A DNA stretch of 64,000 nt from Pirellulaceae bacterium (GTDB lineage: Bacteria; Planctomycetota; Planctomycetia; Pirellulales; Pirellulaceae). Position numbers and translations under genes: made by a program. The stretch's first letter is position 1. Each line of letters opens with the position of its first letter. Positions 54,824 to 64,000 of the stretch are shown one piece after another. The notes under the pieces were generated by a model. It had not been told where the DNA came from, did no database searches, and was given only the letters and a program-made list of their open reading frames with translations. Where the stretch lies: positions 1 to 64,000 of the forward strand of contig JAHDXO010000020.1 in NCBI GenBank assembly GCA_023382975.1, read 5' to 3'.

Positions 54824-55267
54824 ATGTCCAAAGACAGGGTTGCCTCATCCAGCATGTGGATCAGTGAACTGTTTCAGGTTGGTGTCTACAAACGCAGTCA
54901 AGGCCGCGTTACGCGTCAAGCGACGTTTGCCGCGCTGGCGATTGCGGTGGCGCTTGGCGCTTGGCGGTTCTACGCTCACTTCGGACCTTCCTTCAAGGCT
55001 GGGTTGAGTTACTTGATTGCGGGCGGGATCCTGTTGCTGGGGCTGTGGATCTGTTACCGGGTGGTGAACATACCTCGCTTCGCCGATTTCCTGATCGCGG
55101 TCGAGGCGGAGATGAACAAGGTGTCGTGGCCGTCGCGCACCGAGTTGTATCGCAGTTCAGCCGTCGTGATCTTTGTGATGCTCGCGCTTGCAGCACTGCT
55201 GTTTGGGTTTGACTTGGTCTGGGGGTTCCTGTTCGAGTGGATGGGAATCCTGAAGAAGGTCGGTTAG
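54824..55267 (+). CDS. secE: Preprotein translocase subunit SecE
   Basis: A 147-residue protein. The C-terminal 60 residues have the SecE core: VEAEMNKVSWPSRTELYRSSAVVIFVMLALAALLF, with the amphipathic helix and transmembrane segment. The N-terminal part adds two hydrophobic segments (residues about 30-47 and 55-75), giving a three-segment form as in E. coli. It stabilises SecY in the translocon. ATG 54824 has GGAGG nine bases upstream. It precedes nusG directly. Confidence 0.93.
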   Translation: MSKDRVASSSMWISELFQVGVYKRSQGRVTRQATFAALAIAVALGAWRFYAHFGPSFKAGLSYLIAGGILLLGLWICYRVVNIPRFADFLIAVEAEMNKVSWPSRTELYRSSAVVIFVMLALAALLFGFDLVWGFLFEWMGILKKVG

Positions 55268-55286
55268 CGTCGTCGGGGGCAGTTTG

Positions 55287-56015
55287 GTGAACGATCCGAA
55301 CAACAGTGGCGATTTGGTTCAGGGCGACTCCGAAGTGGAGCCCCTCCGCGGCGAAGCGGAAGCGGTCCGTGGCGATGCCACCGACGTTCCAAACCGATCG
55401 GCCGTTGACGAAGAACTGCCGGACGAAGAGATTGAAGGGTTGGTCATTGAGGAGGAAATAGCTCCGGAGGATCTACCCCGAGAGTGGTTTATCTTGAAGA
55501 TTCAAGTCAACCGCGAGGACTCGATTCGCGATGCGTTGATTCGTCGAATCAAGATCGCAGGCTTGGAAGGTTACTTTGGCGACATCGTCGTTCCGACGGA
55601 AGAAGTGGCGGAGTTCAACAAGAGCGGAAAGCGTCGGATCGTAAAACGCAAATTGTATCCGGGATACCTCCTGGTCAACATGGCGATCACCGACGATACT
55701 TGGTTTCTTGTGCGGGAGACACCAGGGGTCGGTGATTTCACGGGTTCGGCCGGGAAGCCGACGCCGATGGATATCCGGGAAGTCGAGCGAATCCTAAAGC
55801 TGGGCGACCACAAGGACGATGGTGGGAAGGAAATCAAGACGGCGATTCCATTCAAGATCGGGAATCGTGTTCGGGTAAAGGACGGGAATTTCCAGAACTT
55901 TGAAGGTGATGTTGAGTCGATCGACGAGGCGAACGGACGTATCACGGTAGTGATTACGATCTTCAATCGTTCGACACCGGTCGAGTTGGAGCATTGGCAA
56001 CTGGAATTGGTTTAG
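55287..56015 (+). CDS. nusG: Transcription termination/antitermination factor NusG
   Basis: About 242 residues, starting at GTG 55287 (TTG 55284 is an alternative; GGGGG at 55275-55279 fits the GTG better). The NGN domain contains WFILKIQVNREDSIRDALIRRI and the KRKLYPGYLLVNM core. The KOW domain is FKIGNRVRVKDGNFQNFEGDV. An acidic N-terminal extension of about 65 residues (DEELPDEEIEGLVIEEE) is longer than in E. coli NusG and probably disordered. It links RNA polymerase to Rho or to the ribosome. Confidence 0.95.
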   Translation: MNDPNNSGDLVQGDSEVEPLRGEAEAVRGDATDVPNRSAVDEELPDEEIEGLVIEEEIAPEDLPREWFILKIQVNREDSIRDALIRRIKIAGLEGYFGDIVVPTEEVAEFNKSGKRRIVKRKLYPGYLLVNMAITDDTWFLVRETPGVGDFTGSAGKPTPMDIREVERILKLGDHKDDGGKEIKTAIPFKIGNRVRVKDGNFQNFEGDVESIDEANGRITVVITIFNRSTPVELEHWQLELV

Positions 56016-56029
56016 GCAGGATTGGAAAC

Positions 56030-56455
56030 ATGGCGAAGCAGTTGGTGGGACAGGCCAAATTTCAGGTTCCAGGCGGTCAAGCGACTCCGGCGCCCCCGGT
56101 TGGTACGTCGCTCGGCAAGTTCGGGATCAATCTGGGACAGTTTGTCCAGCAGTTCAACGATCGAACCAAGGAATATAACGGCACACCGATTCCGGTTGTG
56201 GTAAGTGTCTACAGCGACCGCACCTTCGAGTTTATCACGAAGAGTCCGCCGGCCGCTTCCTTGCTGAAGCAAGCGGCCGGTATCGCCAAGGGATCGAGTG
56301 TTCCCAACAAGGACAAGGTGGGGCGAGTCACTCAGGCGCAGATTCAAGACATCGCACAGAAAAAGATGGCCGATTTGAATTCCAGCGACTTGGACGCGGC
56401 ATGCCGAATGGTTGCGGGAACTGCGCGGAGCATGGGCCTTGAAGTGGATGGCTGA
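56030..56455 (+). CDS. rplK: Ribosomal protein L11
   Basis: A 141-residue protein starting at ATG 56030 ([16 protein letters not shown]), the usual length of L11. The N-terminal domain contains [15 protein letters not shown] and the C-terminal rRNA-binding domain contains [19 protein letters not shown] and [26 protein letters not shown]. It follows nusG by 14 bases. Confidence 0.97.
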   Translation: MAKQLVGQAKFQVPGGQATPAPPVGTSLGKFGINLGQFVQQFNDRTKEYNGTPIPVVVSVYSDRTFEFITKSPPAASLLKQAAGIAKGSSVPNKDKVGRVTQAQIQDIAQKKMADLNSSDLDAACRMVAGTARSMGLEVDG

Positions 56456-56534
56456 TCAGGCCCGCGTCGAATTCACTGCAGAGCATGACGCAGTGAAATC
56501 ACGATTTAGAAATTTGCGGAATGGGATAGAGCTA

Positions 56535-57215
56535 ATGACCAATCGATCCAAACGTTACGAAACGCTCAGCAAGAAGCTGTCCGGCAAGGACATTCTGTCG
56601 TTGGATGCCGCGGTGTCGTTGCTGAAGCAGTGCGCCAACACCAAGTTTGACCAAACGGTCGAAATCCACGTCCGATTGGGAATCGATCCGCGTCAGGCGG
56701 ACCAGATCGTGCGAGGATCGTTGGTTCTGCCCCACGGAATCGGCAAGAGCCAAAGAGTAATCGTGTTTGCCAAGGGCGATTTGGCGGAGGTCGCCAGAGA
56801 AGCTGGGGCAGACGAGGTTGGTCAAGAGGATTTGGCCAAGCGAATCAAGGAGGGGTGGCTGGACTTCGACGTCTGTATCGCCGCTCCGGACATGATGGGT
56901 CTGGTCGGTCCGCTGGGTCGCGTGCTGGGGCCGCGCGGCTTGATGCCGTCTCCGCGGGCCGGCACTGTGACACCGGAAGTTGCACGGGTCGTCCGAGAGT
57001 ACAAAGCGGGTAAGGTCGAGTTTCGCAACGACTCGGGCGGCAATGTCCACGCGGTAGTGGGACGTCTGAGTTTCGACGAGCAGAAGCTTCGCGAGAACAT
57101 CCGCGCTTTCGTGGACTTTGTCACGGCTTTGAAGCCCAATTCGGTTCGAGGCACGTACATGCGTGGGATCGCTTTAGCGGCGACAATGAGCCCAAGTGTC
57201 CGGATTGCGGCCTGA
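56535..57215 (+). CDS. rplA: Ribosomal protein L1
   Basis: A 226-residue protein starting at ATG 56535 ([15 protein letters not shown]). An upstream in-frame extension overlaps rplK and is not supported. The L1 signature region is [35 protein letters not shown]-like, with the rRNA-binding residues in place. L1 often represses its own rplKA messenger, but I see no clear copy of the site here. Confidence 0.96.
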   Translation: MTNRSKRYETLSKKLSGKDILSLDAAVSLLKQCANTKFDQTVEIHVRLGIDPRQADQIVRGSLVLPHGIGKSQRVIVFAKGDLAEVAREAGADEVGQEDLAKRIKEGWLDFDVCIAAPDMMGLVGPLGRVLGPRGLMPSPRAGTVTPEVARVVREYKAGKVEFRNDSGGNVHAVVGRLSFDEQKLRENIRAFVDFVTALKPNSVRGTYMRGIALAATMSPSVRIAA

Positions 57216-57270
57216 TGCGGAGCGAGGTGCTGGGGCCTCTTTTCAAGCGGATATCTGGAAATAGCAAACG

Positions 57271-57870
57271 ATGAGTAAGTACGTAAAAGACTTGGTGACC
57301 AAGGATCTTGCCCGGCGATTGGATGGCGTCGAGGACGCCTTGCTGGTGAACGTCGTCGGTCTGGACGCCAACAAGACGGTCCAGTTGCGCAAGCGTTTGC
57401 GTGACAAGCAGATGAGCTTGATGGTGATCAAGAACAACTTGGCTAGGCGGGCCTGTGAGGGTACGCCGTTGGCGGCTGCCTTCGAGGGTGCTGCGGGGAC
57501 GCTCGCGCTACTGTGGGGCGGCGAGGATGTCATCTCCCTGGCCAAGGAAGTCGTGGAGATTCAGAAGGGCGGTCAGTTCGATCCCTTCGAACCTCGTGGC
57601 GGCGTCATGGACGGCGAGCACTTGTCGGCCGAGATGGTCAAAGACGTCAGCAAGTGGCCAAACCGGCAGGGTCAGTTGAGCATTCTGTTAGGGCAGATCC
57701 TGTCTCCGGGCGCGAATTTGTCGTCCCAGTTGCTTGCTCCGGGCGGTGCCTTGGCCAGTCAGATCGAGAAGAAGGCGGAAGGCGCGGGCGACGAGAACCC
57801 CGAAACGCCCGCGGCTTCGGACGAGGTTCCCGTTTCACCGGCCGATACGACAGTCGATGAGCAGCCTTAG
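57271..57870 (+). CDS. rplJ: Ribosomal protein L10
   Basis: A 199-residue protein, slightly longer than usual because of an acidic C-terminal tail (GAGDENPETPAASDEVPVSP). The core has the L10 pattern KDLVTKDLARRL, LMVIKNNLARRACEGTP and QFDPFEPRGGVMDG. It anchors the L7/L12 stalk on the 50S subunit. The gap to rplA is only 55 bases, shorter than the long L10 leader of E. coli, so autoregulation may differ. Confidence 0.95.
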   Translation: MSKYVKDLVTKDLARRLDGVEDALLVNVVGLDANKTVQLRKRLRDKQMSLMVIKNNLARRACEGTPLAAAFEGAAGTLALLWGGEDVISLAKEVVEIQKGGQFDPFEPRGGVMDGEHLSAEMVKDVSKWPNRQGQLSILLGQILSPGANLSSQLLAPGGALASQIEKKAEGAGDENPETPAASDEVPVSPADTTVDEQP

Positions 57871-57992
57871 GAAACCAGCCGACACCCGATGGGCGGCAAT
57901 CTTCCTTGCGAGAACAGTGAGTTTACTTCAGTAACCGGAAGCATCGGACTTCGTCGTGCCGGTGCCAAATGTCAGAAAGGGCCTTAAGCGTC

Positions 57993-58400
57993 ATGTCAGA
58001 AGCAGTTGCTACGAAAGAGTTCTCTCCGCTGACCCAGGAACTTGGGGACAAGATCGCCGATTTGACTCTCAAGCAGGCGAAGGAGTTGAGCGACTATTTG
58101 AAGGATAAGTACGGCATCGAGCCCGCCGCTGGTGGTGGTGTGATCATGGCCGCTCCGGCCGAGGGTGGTCCCGCGGCCGTTGCCGAGAAGACCGAATTCG
58201 ACGTTGTGTTGACCGGTTTCGGCGACAAGAAGTTGAATGTCGTAAAAGTGGTCAAGAACATGACCGGAGCCTCCTTGATGGACGCCAAGAAGTTGGTCGA
58301 AGGCGTGCCGGCCACTTTGAAGCAGGGAGTATCGAAGGAAGAGGCGGAAAAGATGAAGGCCGAATTGGAAGAGGCCGGCGGTTCCGTCGAATTGAAGTAG
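57993..58400 (+). CDS. rplL: Ribosomal protein L7/L12
   Basis: A 135-residue protein starting at ATG 57993 ([12 protein letters not shown]). The N-terminal dimerisation region, the flexible Ala/Gly-rich hinge ([16 protein letters not shown]) and the C-terminal domain ([47 protein letters not shown]) are all present. It forms the stalk that recruits translation factors. A frame upstream to 57969 is not required. Confidence 0.96.
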   Translation: MSEAVATKEFSPLTQELGDKIADLTLKQAKELSDYLKDKYGIEPAAGGGVIMAAPAEGGPAAVAEKTEFDVVLTGFGDKKLNVVKVVKNMTGASLMDAKKLVEGVPATLKQGVSKEEAEKMKAELEEAGGSVELK

Positions 58401-58438
58401 TCACGTTGGTTCGATTTCGCTCTACACGACTAGCCGCT

Positions 58439-58461
58439 GCCCGCGAAAGCCGTTCGCGGGC
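58439..58461 (+). promoter_or_regulatory. Hairpin between rplL and rpoB
   Basis: GCCCGCGAA (58439-58447), loop AGCCG, TTCGCGGGC (58453-58461): a perfect 9-bp stem. No T-run follows, so it is unlikely to be a complete terminator. It sits where E. coli has an attenuator and an RNase III processing site between rplL and rpoB, and may lower rpoBC expression relative to ribosomal proteins. Confidence 0.7.
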
Positions 58462-58633
58462 GGCGCAGGTAGTGGACGCTTGACGCTGATCTGGACGATT
58501 TCTAGCGATTTTTGCGTCTCGCTAATGCCCCGGGGAGACGGTGCGCGCCGCCCTGGAGCTTTCTATCGTCGTATCCGACTCGCCCCCGTCCCGCCATGCT
58601 TTGGGCCGGAGACTCTAATCACGGAGCTTGCTC

Positions 58634-61600
58634 ATGCCAACCCCAGTTGAACGCCGATTGCATCCCCGGGAAGTCCGATTCTTCGGCAGCCAGAGGGAGG
58701 CACCGTTCATTCCGGACCTGACAAAGATCCAAACGGAGAGTTACAGCGTTTTCTTGCAGGAGGAGAGTTCGTCGGATAGCAGGAAGGCCCAGGGGCTGGA
58801 GGCGGTTCTGCGCGAGATCTTCCCGATCGAGAGCTACGACAAGCAGATCACGCTGGAGTACTTGCGGTACGAACTCGGAAAGCCTCGTTACTCGCCCGAC
58901 GAGTGCCGTCAACTGCGTTTGACCTACGGTCGGCCGTTCCGAATCTGGCTCCGGCTCAACAAAGAGCAGCCGCTGGAAGAAGAAGTCTACCTCGGGGATC
59001 TGCCGATCATGCTGGGCGGCGGCGAGTTCATCATCAACGGCGCGGAGCGGGTGGTGGTCAGCCAGTTGCACCGCAGTCCGGGGGTGGATTTCATCATGGA
59101 GCAGGAGGGCGCCACGGACCGCAAGCTGCCGAGTTGCCGGGTCATTCCGGAGCGCGGAAGCTGGATCGAGATCAACGTGACCAAAAAGGACGCGATGAGC
59201 GTTCGGATCGATCAGAGCGGCAAGTTCTCGGCCATGACGTTGTTGCGGGCCATGAGTCCGGACATGGGAACCGACTCCGAGATCATTCGCGCGTTCTATC
59301 CGACGACGGTCGTGTCGATCAAGGACGGTCACAGTGCCGCGAAGATCGAAGGGAAGATTGCGGTCGACGATGTCGTTTACCCGGCCAGCAGCGACCGTGC
59401 GGGCGAGATCCTGGTCGAATCCGGTCAGAAGATCACGAACAATGTCGCCGAGTTGATTTGCACGTCGGGAGCCACGGAGGTCGAAGTCGCGGAGGCCCCC
59501 AAGACGCCGCTGATCTTCAACAGCCTGCAGGAAGACAACACGTCGAGCCACGAGGAGGCGCTGTTGCGAATCTACCAGCGTCTGCGGCCGGGCAATCCAC
59601 CGCAATTGGAGAAAGCCCGAACCCTGTTCCAGGAGAAGTTCTTCGACGTCAACCGTTACCGCTTGGGCCGCGTGGGTCGTTTTCGCATCAACCGGAAGTT
59701 GAATCTCGACCTCCCCGAGACGGAACAGACGCTGCGCCCCGAGGACCTGATCGCCTCGATCAAGTACTTGATCATGCTGCACTCGGGCGAGGGCGAGGCC
59801 GAGATCGACGACATCGACCACTTGGGAAACCGCCGATTGCGGACGATCGACGAACTGGCAAGCGATGAACTGCGCAAGGGCTTTTTGAAGCTGCGGCGGA
59901 CCGTGCAGGAGCGGATGAGTCTGAAGGACGTCGAGGACATGACGCCGCGAAGTCTGATCAATCCCAAGAGCGTTTCTGCGGCAATCGAGTACTTCTTCGG
60001 ACGTGGCGAGCTGTCGCAGGTCGTCGATCAGACAAATCCTCTGTCGCAATTGACCCACGAACGGCGTTTGTCGGCCCTGGGGCCAGGCGGCTTGAACCGA
60101 AAGCGGGCAGGCTTCGAAGTCCGCGACGTACATATCTCGCACTACGGCCGGATCTGCCCGATCGAGACCCCGGAAGGCACGAATATCGGTCTGATTTCCA
60201 GTTTGGCGATCTATGCCGGGGTAGACGAGTATGGGTTCTTGATCACGCCCTACCGCGTGGTCAGCCGGGGAAAATTGACCGAGGAGATTGTGTGGCTTCG
60301 CGCCGATCAGGAGATGGACACCTACGTCGCACCGGCGGACACCGAGGTTCAGGAAGGCAAGCTCGTCGGCGGAGCAAACATGATCGCCCGGCACCGTTCC
60401 GATTTCGAGATCGTGCTGCCCGAGCAAGTGAATTACATCGATGTGGCGCCCAGCCAGATGGTCGGCGTTTCCGCCGGCCTGATTCCGTTCCTGGAGCACG
60501 ACGACGCGAACCGGGCGTTGATGGGTTCGAACATGCAGCGGCAGGCCGTGCCGCTGTTGGTCACCGAGCCGCCGATTGTCGCGACAGGCATGGAGCGTTA
60601 TGTGGCCAGGAACTCCAGCATGGTGGTCACGGCGCGCCGGGCCGGCAAAGTCACGTACGTCGATGCCAACCGCATCGAAGTGGGCGGCGAAGTCTATCCG
60701 ATGAAGAAGTTCCGCGGCTTGAACGAGCGCACGTGTCTGAACCAGAAGCCGATCGTGCAATTGGGCGAAAAAGTGGAGAAGGGCCAGGTGCTGGCTGACG
60801 GCGCCGCGACGTACAAGGGCGAACTAGCGCTAGGACGCAACGTGTTGGTAGGGTTCATGTCCTTTGATGGGTTCAACTTCGAGGATGCAATTATCGTCAG
60901 TGAAGAGCTGGTGAAGAACGACACCTACACGTCGATGCACATCGAAGAGTTCGACGTGGAGATCCGCGAGACGAAACTCGGTCGAGAGGAGTTCACCCGG
61001 GACATCCCCAACGTCAGCGAAAAGGCGCTCCGCAACCTGGACGAGACCGGAATCGTCCGCGTCGGCACCCGGGTCAAGCCGGGCGACATCCTGGTGGGCA
61101 AGGTCTCGCCCAAGTCCAAGACGGAATTGACGCCGGAAGAGAAGCTGTTGCACGCGATCTTCGGACGGGCTGGCGAGGACGTCAAGAACGATTCTCTCGA
61201 AGTTCCCTCGGGCGTCGAGGGAATTGTGATCGAGGCGCAGAAATTTTCGCGCCGCATGAGCCTTTCCGAGGAAGAGCGGAAGATCTTCGAGCGGGAACTG
61301 AAACAGGCCGAACTGGAGGGCAACGAGACCATCGCGAAGGCTTTCGGCGCGATGATCGCCGAGATGGAGCAGGTGGTCGGCGCCTTGCTGACCGACGAGG
61401 ACAACACGCCGCTGGTCCGCGACCAGGATGTGAAATTCGTCGTGGAGAAAGCTCAGAACTTCCGCGTGAGCCAAATCTCCGAGAAGTTGCGTGAGGGCAA
61501 GCTGGCCGAATTGCAAGCGATCCACAAGAGCCATTGGCCAAACGTCGAAAACGCCATCGACGAGCGCGACCGGAGGCTGAACAGCATGAAGCGGGGCGAC

Positions 61601-62353
61601 GAGCTGCGCAGCGGCGTGCTGCAGATGGTCAAAGTCTACATTGCGACCAAGCGAGTGATCTCGGTCGGGGACAAGATGGCCGGACGGCACGGCAACAAGG
61701 GTGTGATCGCCAAGATCCTGCCGGTCGAAGACATGCCTTACCTGCCGGACGGTACGCCGTTGCAGATCATGCTGAATCCGCTGGGCGTGCCCAGCCGTAT
61801 GAATGTGGGCCAGATTCTGGAAACGCATTTGGGGTGGGCCGGTGCCAAACTCGGCTTCCAGGCGGTGACACCGGTCTTCGACGGAGCCACGGAAGGGGAC
61901 ATCAACAACGCCCTGGAGGCGGCCGGCCTGCCGCGGCACGGCAAGGTCCGCTTGAACGACGGGCGCACCGGCGAACCGTTTTCGCAGGAGACGACGGTAG
62001 GGTACATCTACATGCTCAAGCTGCATCACTTGGTGGACGACAAGGTTCACGCCCGCAGCACGGGTCCTTATTCGCTGATTACCCAACAGCCACTGGGCGG
62101 CAAGGCCCGCTTCGGCGGCCAGCGGTTCGGCGAAATGGAAGTCTGGGCTCTGGAAGCCTACGGGGCAGCCTACATCCTGCAGGAATTGCTGACGGTGAAA
62201 AGCGATGACGTCGAAGGACGCACGAAAATCTACGAGTCCATGGTCAAAGGGGAGAATACGCTCGAAGCCGGCACGCCCGCCAGTTTCGACGTGTTGACCA
62301 ACGAGATCCGGGGCTTGGCTTTGAATATGCAGTTGGAGAAACGCCGCATCTAA
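58634..62353 (+). CDS. rpoB: RNA polymerase beta subunit
   Basis: A 1239-residue beta subunit, starting at ATG 58634 with ACGGAG seven bases upstream. Family blocks are present: the rifampicin region has [27 protein letters not shown] and [20 protein letters not shown]; the catalytic-site region has [24 protein letters not shown] and [21 protein letters not shown]. The C-terminal end [12 protein letters not shown] is typical. Length is in the normal bacterial range, and no long lineage insertion is evident. The downstream rpoC follows by 53 bases. Confidence 0.98.
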   Translation: MPTPVERRLHPREVRFFGSQREAPFIPDLTKIQTESYSVFLQEESSSDSRKAQGLEAVLREIFPIESYDKQITLEYLRYELGKPRYSPDECRQLRLTYGRPFRIWLRLNKEQPLEEEVYLGDLPIMLGGGEFIINGAERVVVSQLHRSPGVDFIMEQEGATDRKLPSCRVIPERGSWIEINVTKKDAMSVRIDQSGKFSAMTLLRAMSPDMGTDSEIIRAFYPTTVVSIKDGHSAAKIEGKIAVDDVVYPASSDRAGEILVESGQKITNNVAELICTSGATEVEVAEAPKTPLIFNSLQEDNTSSHEEALLRIYQRLRPGNPPQLEKARTLFQEKFFDVNRYRLGRVGRFRINRKLNLDLPETEQTLRPEDLIASIKYLIMLHSGEGEAEIDDIDHLGNRRLRTIDELASDELRKGFLKLRRTVQERMSLKDVEDMTPRSLINPKSVSAAIEYFFGRGELSQVVDQTNPLSQLTHERRLSALGPGGLNRKRAGFEVRDVHISHYGRICPIETPEGTNIGLISSLAIYAGVDEYGFLITPYRVVSRGKLTEEIVWLRADQEMDTYVAPADTEVQEGKLVGGANMIARHRSDFEIVLPEQVNYIDVAPSQMVGVSAGLIPFLEHDDANRALMGSNMQRQAVPLLVTEPPIVATGMERYVARNSSMVVTARRAGKVTYVDANRIEVGGEVYPMKKFRGLNERTCLNQKPIVQLGEKVEKGQVLADGAATYKGELALGRNVLVGFMSFDGFNFEDAIIVSEELVKNDTYTSMHIEEFDVEIRETKLGREEFTRDIPNVSEKALRNLDETGIVRVGTRVKPGDILVGKVSPKSKTELTPEEKLLHAIFGRAGEDVKNDSLEVPSGVEGIVIEAQKFSRRMSLSEEERKIFERELKQAELEGNETIAKAFGAMIAEMEQVVGALLTDEDNTPLVRDQDVKFVVEKAQNFRVSQISEKLREGKLAELQAIHKSHWPNVENAIDERDRRLNSMKRGDELRSGVLQMVKVYIATKRVISVGDKMAGRHGNKGVIAKILPVEDMPYLPDGTPLQIMLNPLGVPSRMNVGQILETHLGWAGAKLGFQAVTPVFDGATEGDINNALEAAGLPRHGKVRLNDGRTGEPFSQETTVGYIYMLKLHHLVDDKVHARSTGPYSLITQQPLGGKARFGGQRFGEMEVWALEAYGAAYILQELLTVKSDDVEGRTKIYESMVKGENTLEAGTPASFDVLTNEIRGLALNMQLEKRRI

Positions 62354-62406
62354 CCGGTGACGGCGTCGGTACGATCTGCACACATCCTCGAAAGGAGCAC
62401 GGGCAC

Positions 62407-64000
62407 ATGACCATCGGCGAAAGCTCGTATGACCGGATTAACGATTACGCGTCGGTCAAGATCAGCCTGGCTAGGCCGCATGACATTCGGAGCTGGTCGT
62501 TCGGCGAAGTGAAGAAGCCGGAAACGATCAACTACCGCACCTACCGTCCCGAAAAGGACGGCCTGTTCTGCGAACGGATTTTCGGTCCGGAGAAGGACTG
62601 GGAATGCGCCTGCGGCAAGTACCGCGGCATGAAATACAAGGGGATGATCTGCGACCGCTGCGGCGTCAAGGTGACGCACTCGCGTGTCCGCCGCAAGCGG
62701 ATGGGGCATATCGAGCTGGCGGCTCCCGTCGTTCATATCTGGTTCTTCAAGGCCATGCCAAGCCGGCTGGGAAACCTGCTGGACATGAAGACCACCAGCC
62801 TGGAGAAGGTGGTCTATTTCCAGGACTATGTGGTCATCAACCCGGGAAGCACGGACTTGGAAGCCAAGCAGTTGTTGACCGAGGACGAATACCGCGCGGC
62901 CCGCGAACAGTGGGGCGACGGAGCGTTCGAAGTGGACATGGGCGCCGAGGGTGTGCGCAAGCTGCTGATGAACCTGGACTTGGTCAAGTTGTCCGACGAG
63001 CTGCGTGTCGAGTTGATGGAGACGAACTCGAAGCAGAAACGCAAGGACTTGATCAACCGGCTGAAGATTGTGGAGTCGATCCGCGACAGCGACAACAAGC
63101 CAGAGTGGATGGTGCTGGACGTCATCCCCGTGATTCCGCCGGATCTGCGCCCCCTGGTGTTGCTGGATTCGGGCAACTTCGCCACCAGCGATCTCAACGA
63201 CCTGTACCGCCGTATCATCAACCGGAACAACCGCCTGCGCAAACTGGTGGATTTGAATGCGCCCGAGGTGATCATCCGCAATGAAAAACGCATGCTGCAG
63301 CAGTCGGTCGACGCCCTGTTCGACAACAATCGCTGCAAGCGTCCCGTGCTGGGCAGCAGCAACCGGCCTCTGAAATCGTTGACCGACATGATCAAGGGCA
63401 AGCAGGGCCGCTTCCGCGAAAACTTGCTTGGAAAACGCGTCGATTATTCGGCCCGAAGCGTTATCGTCGTCGGGCCTCGACTGAAGCTGCACCAGTGCGG
63501 CCTGCCGAAGAAAATCGCCTTGGAACTGTTCCAGCCGTTCATCATCCGCAAACTGAAGGAACTGGGGCACGCCGACACGATCAAGAGCGCCAAGAAGATG
63601 CTCGAGCGCAAGGACGAGGAAGTGTGGGACATCCTCGAATCGGTGATTCAGAATCACCCCGTGCTGCTGAACCGGGCGCCGACGCTGCACCGCATGGGCA
63701 TCCAGGCGTTCGAGCCGGTGCTGGTCGAGGGCAACGCCATCCACCTGCACCCGTTGGTGTGCAAGGGCTTCAATGCGGACTTCGACGGCGACCAGATGGC
63801 AGTTCACCTGCCGCTGTCGATCGAGGCGCAGGTCGAGGCGCACACGCTGATGATGTCGACGAACAACATTTTCGGTCCGGCCAACGGCAAACCGATCATG
63901 AGCCCTTCGCAAGACATCGTGATGGGCTGTTATTTCATCACCCTGATGCTGCCCAACCGGCGAGGCGAGGGCATGGTGTTTGCCTCGATGGAAGAAGCCG
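62407..64000 (+). CDS. rpoC: RNA polymerase beta' subunit (partial, runs off right edge)
   Basis: The first 531 codons of the beta' subunit, starting at ATG 62407 with AAAGGAG nine bases upstream. The N-terminal zinc finger is visible: CACGKY with the pair CDRCGV at residues about 71-90. The catalytic motif NADFDGDQM is encoded at 63775-63801, with the three magnesium-binding aspartates. The frame continues open to the end of the window. Confidence 0.97.
   Translation, partial: MTIGESSYDRINDYASVKISLARPHDIRSWSFGEVKKPETINYRTYRPEKDGLFCERIFGPEKDWECACGKYRGMKYKGMICDRCGVKVTHSRVRRKRMGHIELAAPVVHIWFFKAMPSRLGNLLDMKTTSLEKVVYFQDYVVINPGSTDLEAKQLLTEDEYRAAREQWGDGAFEVDMGAEGVRKLLMNLDLVKLSDELRVELMETNSKQKRKDLINRLKIVESIRDSDNKPEWMVLDVIPVIPPDLRPLVLLDSGNFATSDLNDLYRRIINRNNRLRKLVDLNAPEVIIRNEKRMLQQSVDALFDNNRCKRPVLGSSNRPLKSLTDMIKGKQGRFRENLLGKRVDYSARSVIVVGPRLKLHQCGLPKKIALELFQPFIIRKLKELGHADTIKSAKKMLERKDEEVWDILESVIQNHPVLLNRAPTLHRMGIQAFEPVLVEGNAIHLHPLVCKGFNADFDGDQMAVHLPLSIEAQVEAHTLMMSTNNIFGPANGKPIMSPSQDIVMGCYFITLMLPNRRGEGMVFASMEEA

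Noticed and set aside
58619-60760. 713-residue minus-strand frame opposite rpoB
   Set aside because: Antisense shadow of rpoB, which is certain.

Overview
The window is a GC-rich stretch of bacterial chromosome, most likely from a planctomycete (Planctomycetota, Pirellulales-like). This is inferred from gene content only. The pointers are tetrahydromethanopterin (H4MPT) biosynthesis genes in a bacterium with typical bacterial ribosomal genes, many large secreted or Tat-exported proteins, giant Ser/Thr kinase-ATPase-TPR proteins, a PPi-type phosphofructokinase and a sigma factor with a long DNA-binding N-terminus.

Layout. 1-2.46 kb is a decaying accessory zone: a truncated ISAs1-family transposase, an ArdC-like antirestriction pseudogene with an internal deletion, a small intact partner gene and two kinds of short repeats. 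2.46-8 kb is all on the minus strand: an ABC-F ATPase, then an apparent operon (YdjY-like secreted protein, WD40 propeller, DUF447 protein, beta-RFAP synthase) that links to H4MPT-dependent C1 metabolism. 8.3-19.3 kb is mostly plus strand: a Tat-exported flavoprotein, a glycine-rich RRM protein with a terminator, a transglutaminase-like secreted protein, a lipoprotein pair, a CcsA/HemX-like membrane protein overlapping hemA, a sugar epimerase, and a GspE/GspF pair. 19.3-29.6 kb holds a TPR protein (minus), PPi-type PFK, gamma-glutamyltransferase, fmt, an O-antigen-ligase-like/TPR membrane protein and a nucleotide-sugar dehydrogenase. 29.7-35.3 kb (minus) has a double flavoprotein fused to HEAT-like repeats, a voltage-gated K+ channel and a fucose-isomerase-like enzyme.

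35.5-49.1 kb is the most unusual part: four consecutive plus-strand signalling genes. They encode a REC-histidine kinase-REC-degenerate Hpt protein, a 1707-residue protein with a Ser/Thr kinase at one end and a histidine kinase at the other, a protein made of two tandem PhcB-like methyltransferase domains, and a zinc-ribbon Ser/Thr kinase-ATPase-TPR protein that is a paralogue of the second gene without its histidine kinase. PhcB-type enzymes make the fatty-acid methyl ester autoinducer of Ralstonia, which is sensed by histidine kinases, so I propose that this block is a cell-cell or lipid-signal sensing system. That is inference.

49.1-64 kb is core machinery: a secreted conserved protein (minus), the sigma factor, then tRNA-Thr(TGT), Tyr(GTA), Gly(TCC), Thr(GGT), tuf, tRNA-Trp, secE, nusG, rplK, rplA, rplJ, rplL, rpoB and the start of rpoC, which runs off the right edge. 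This is the ancestral bacterial order, including the four tRNAs in the same order as the E. coli tufB operon.
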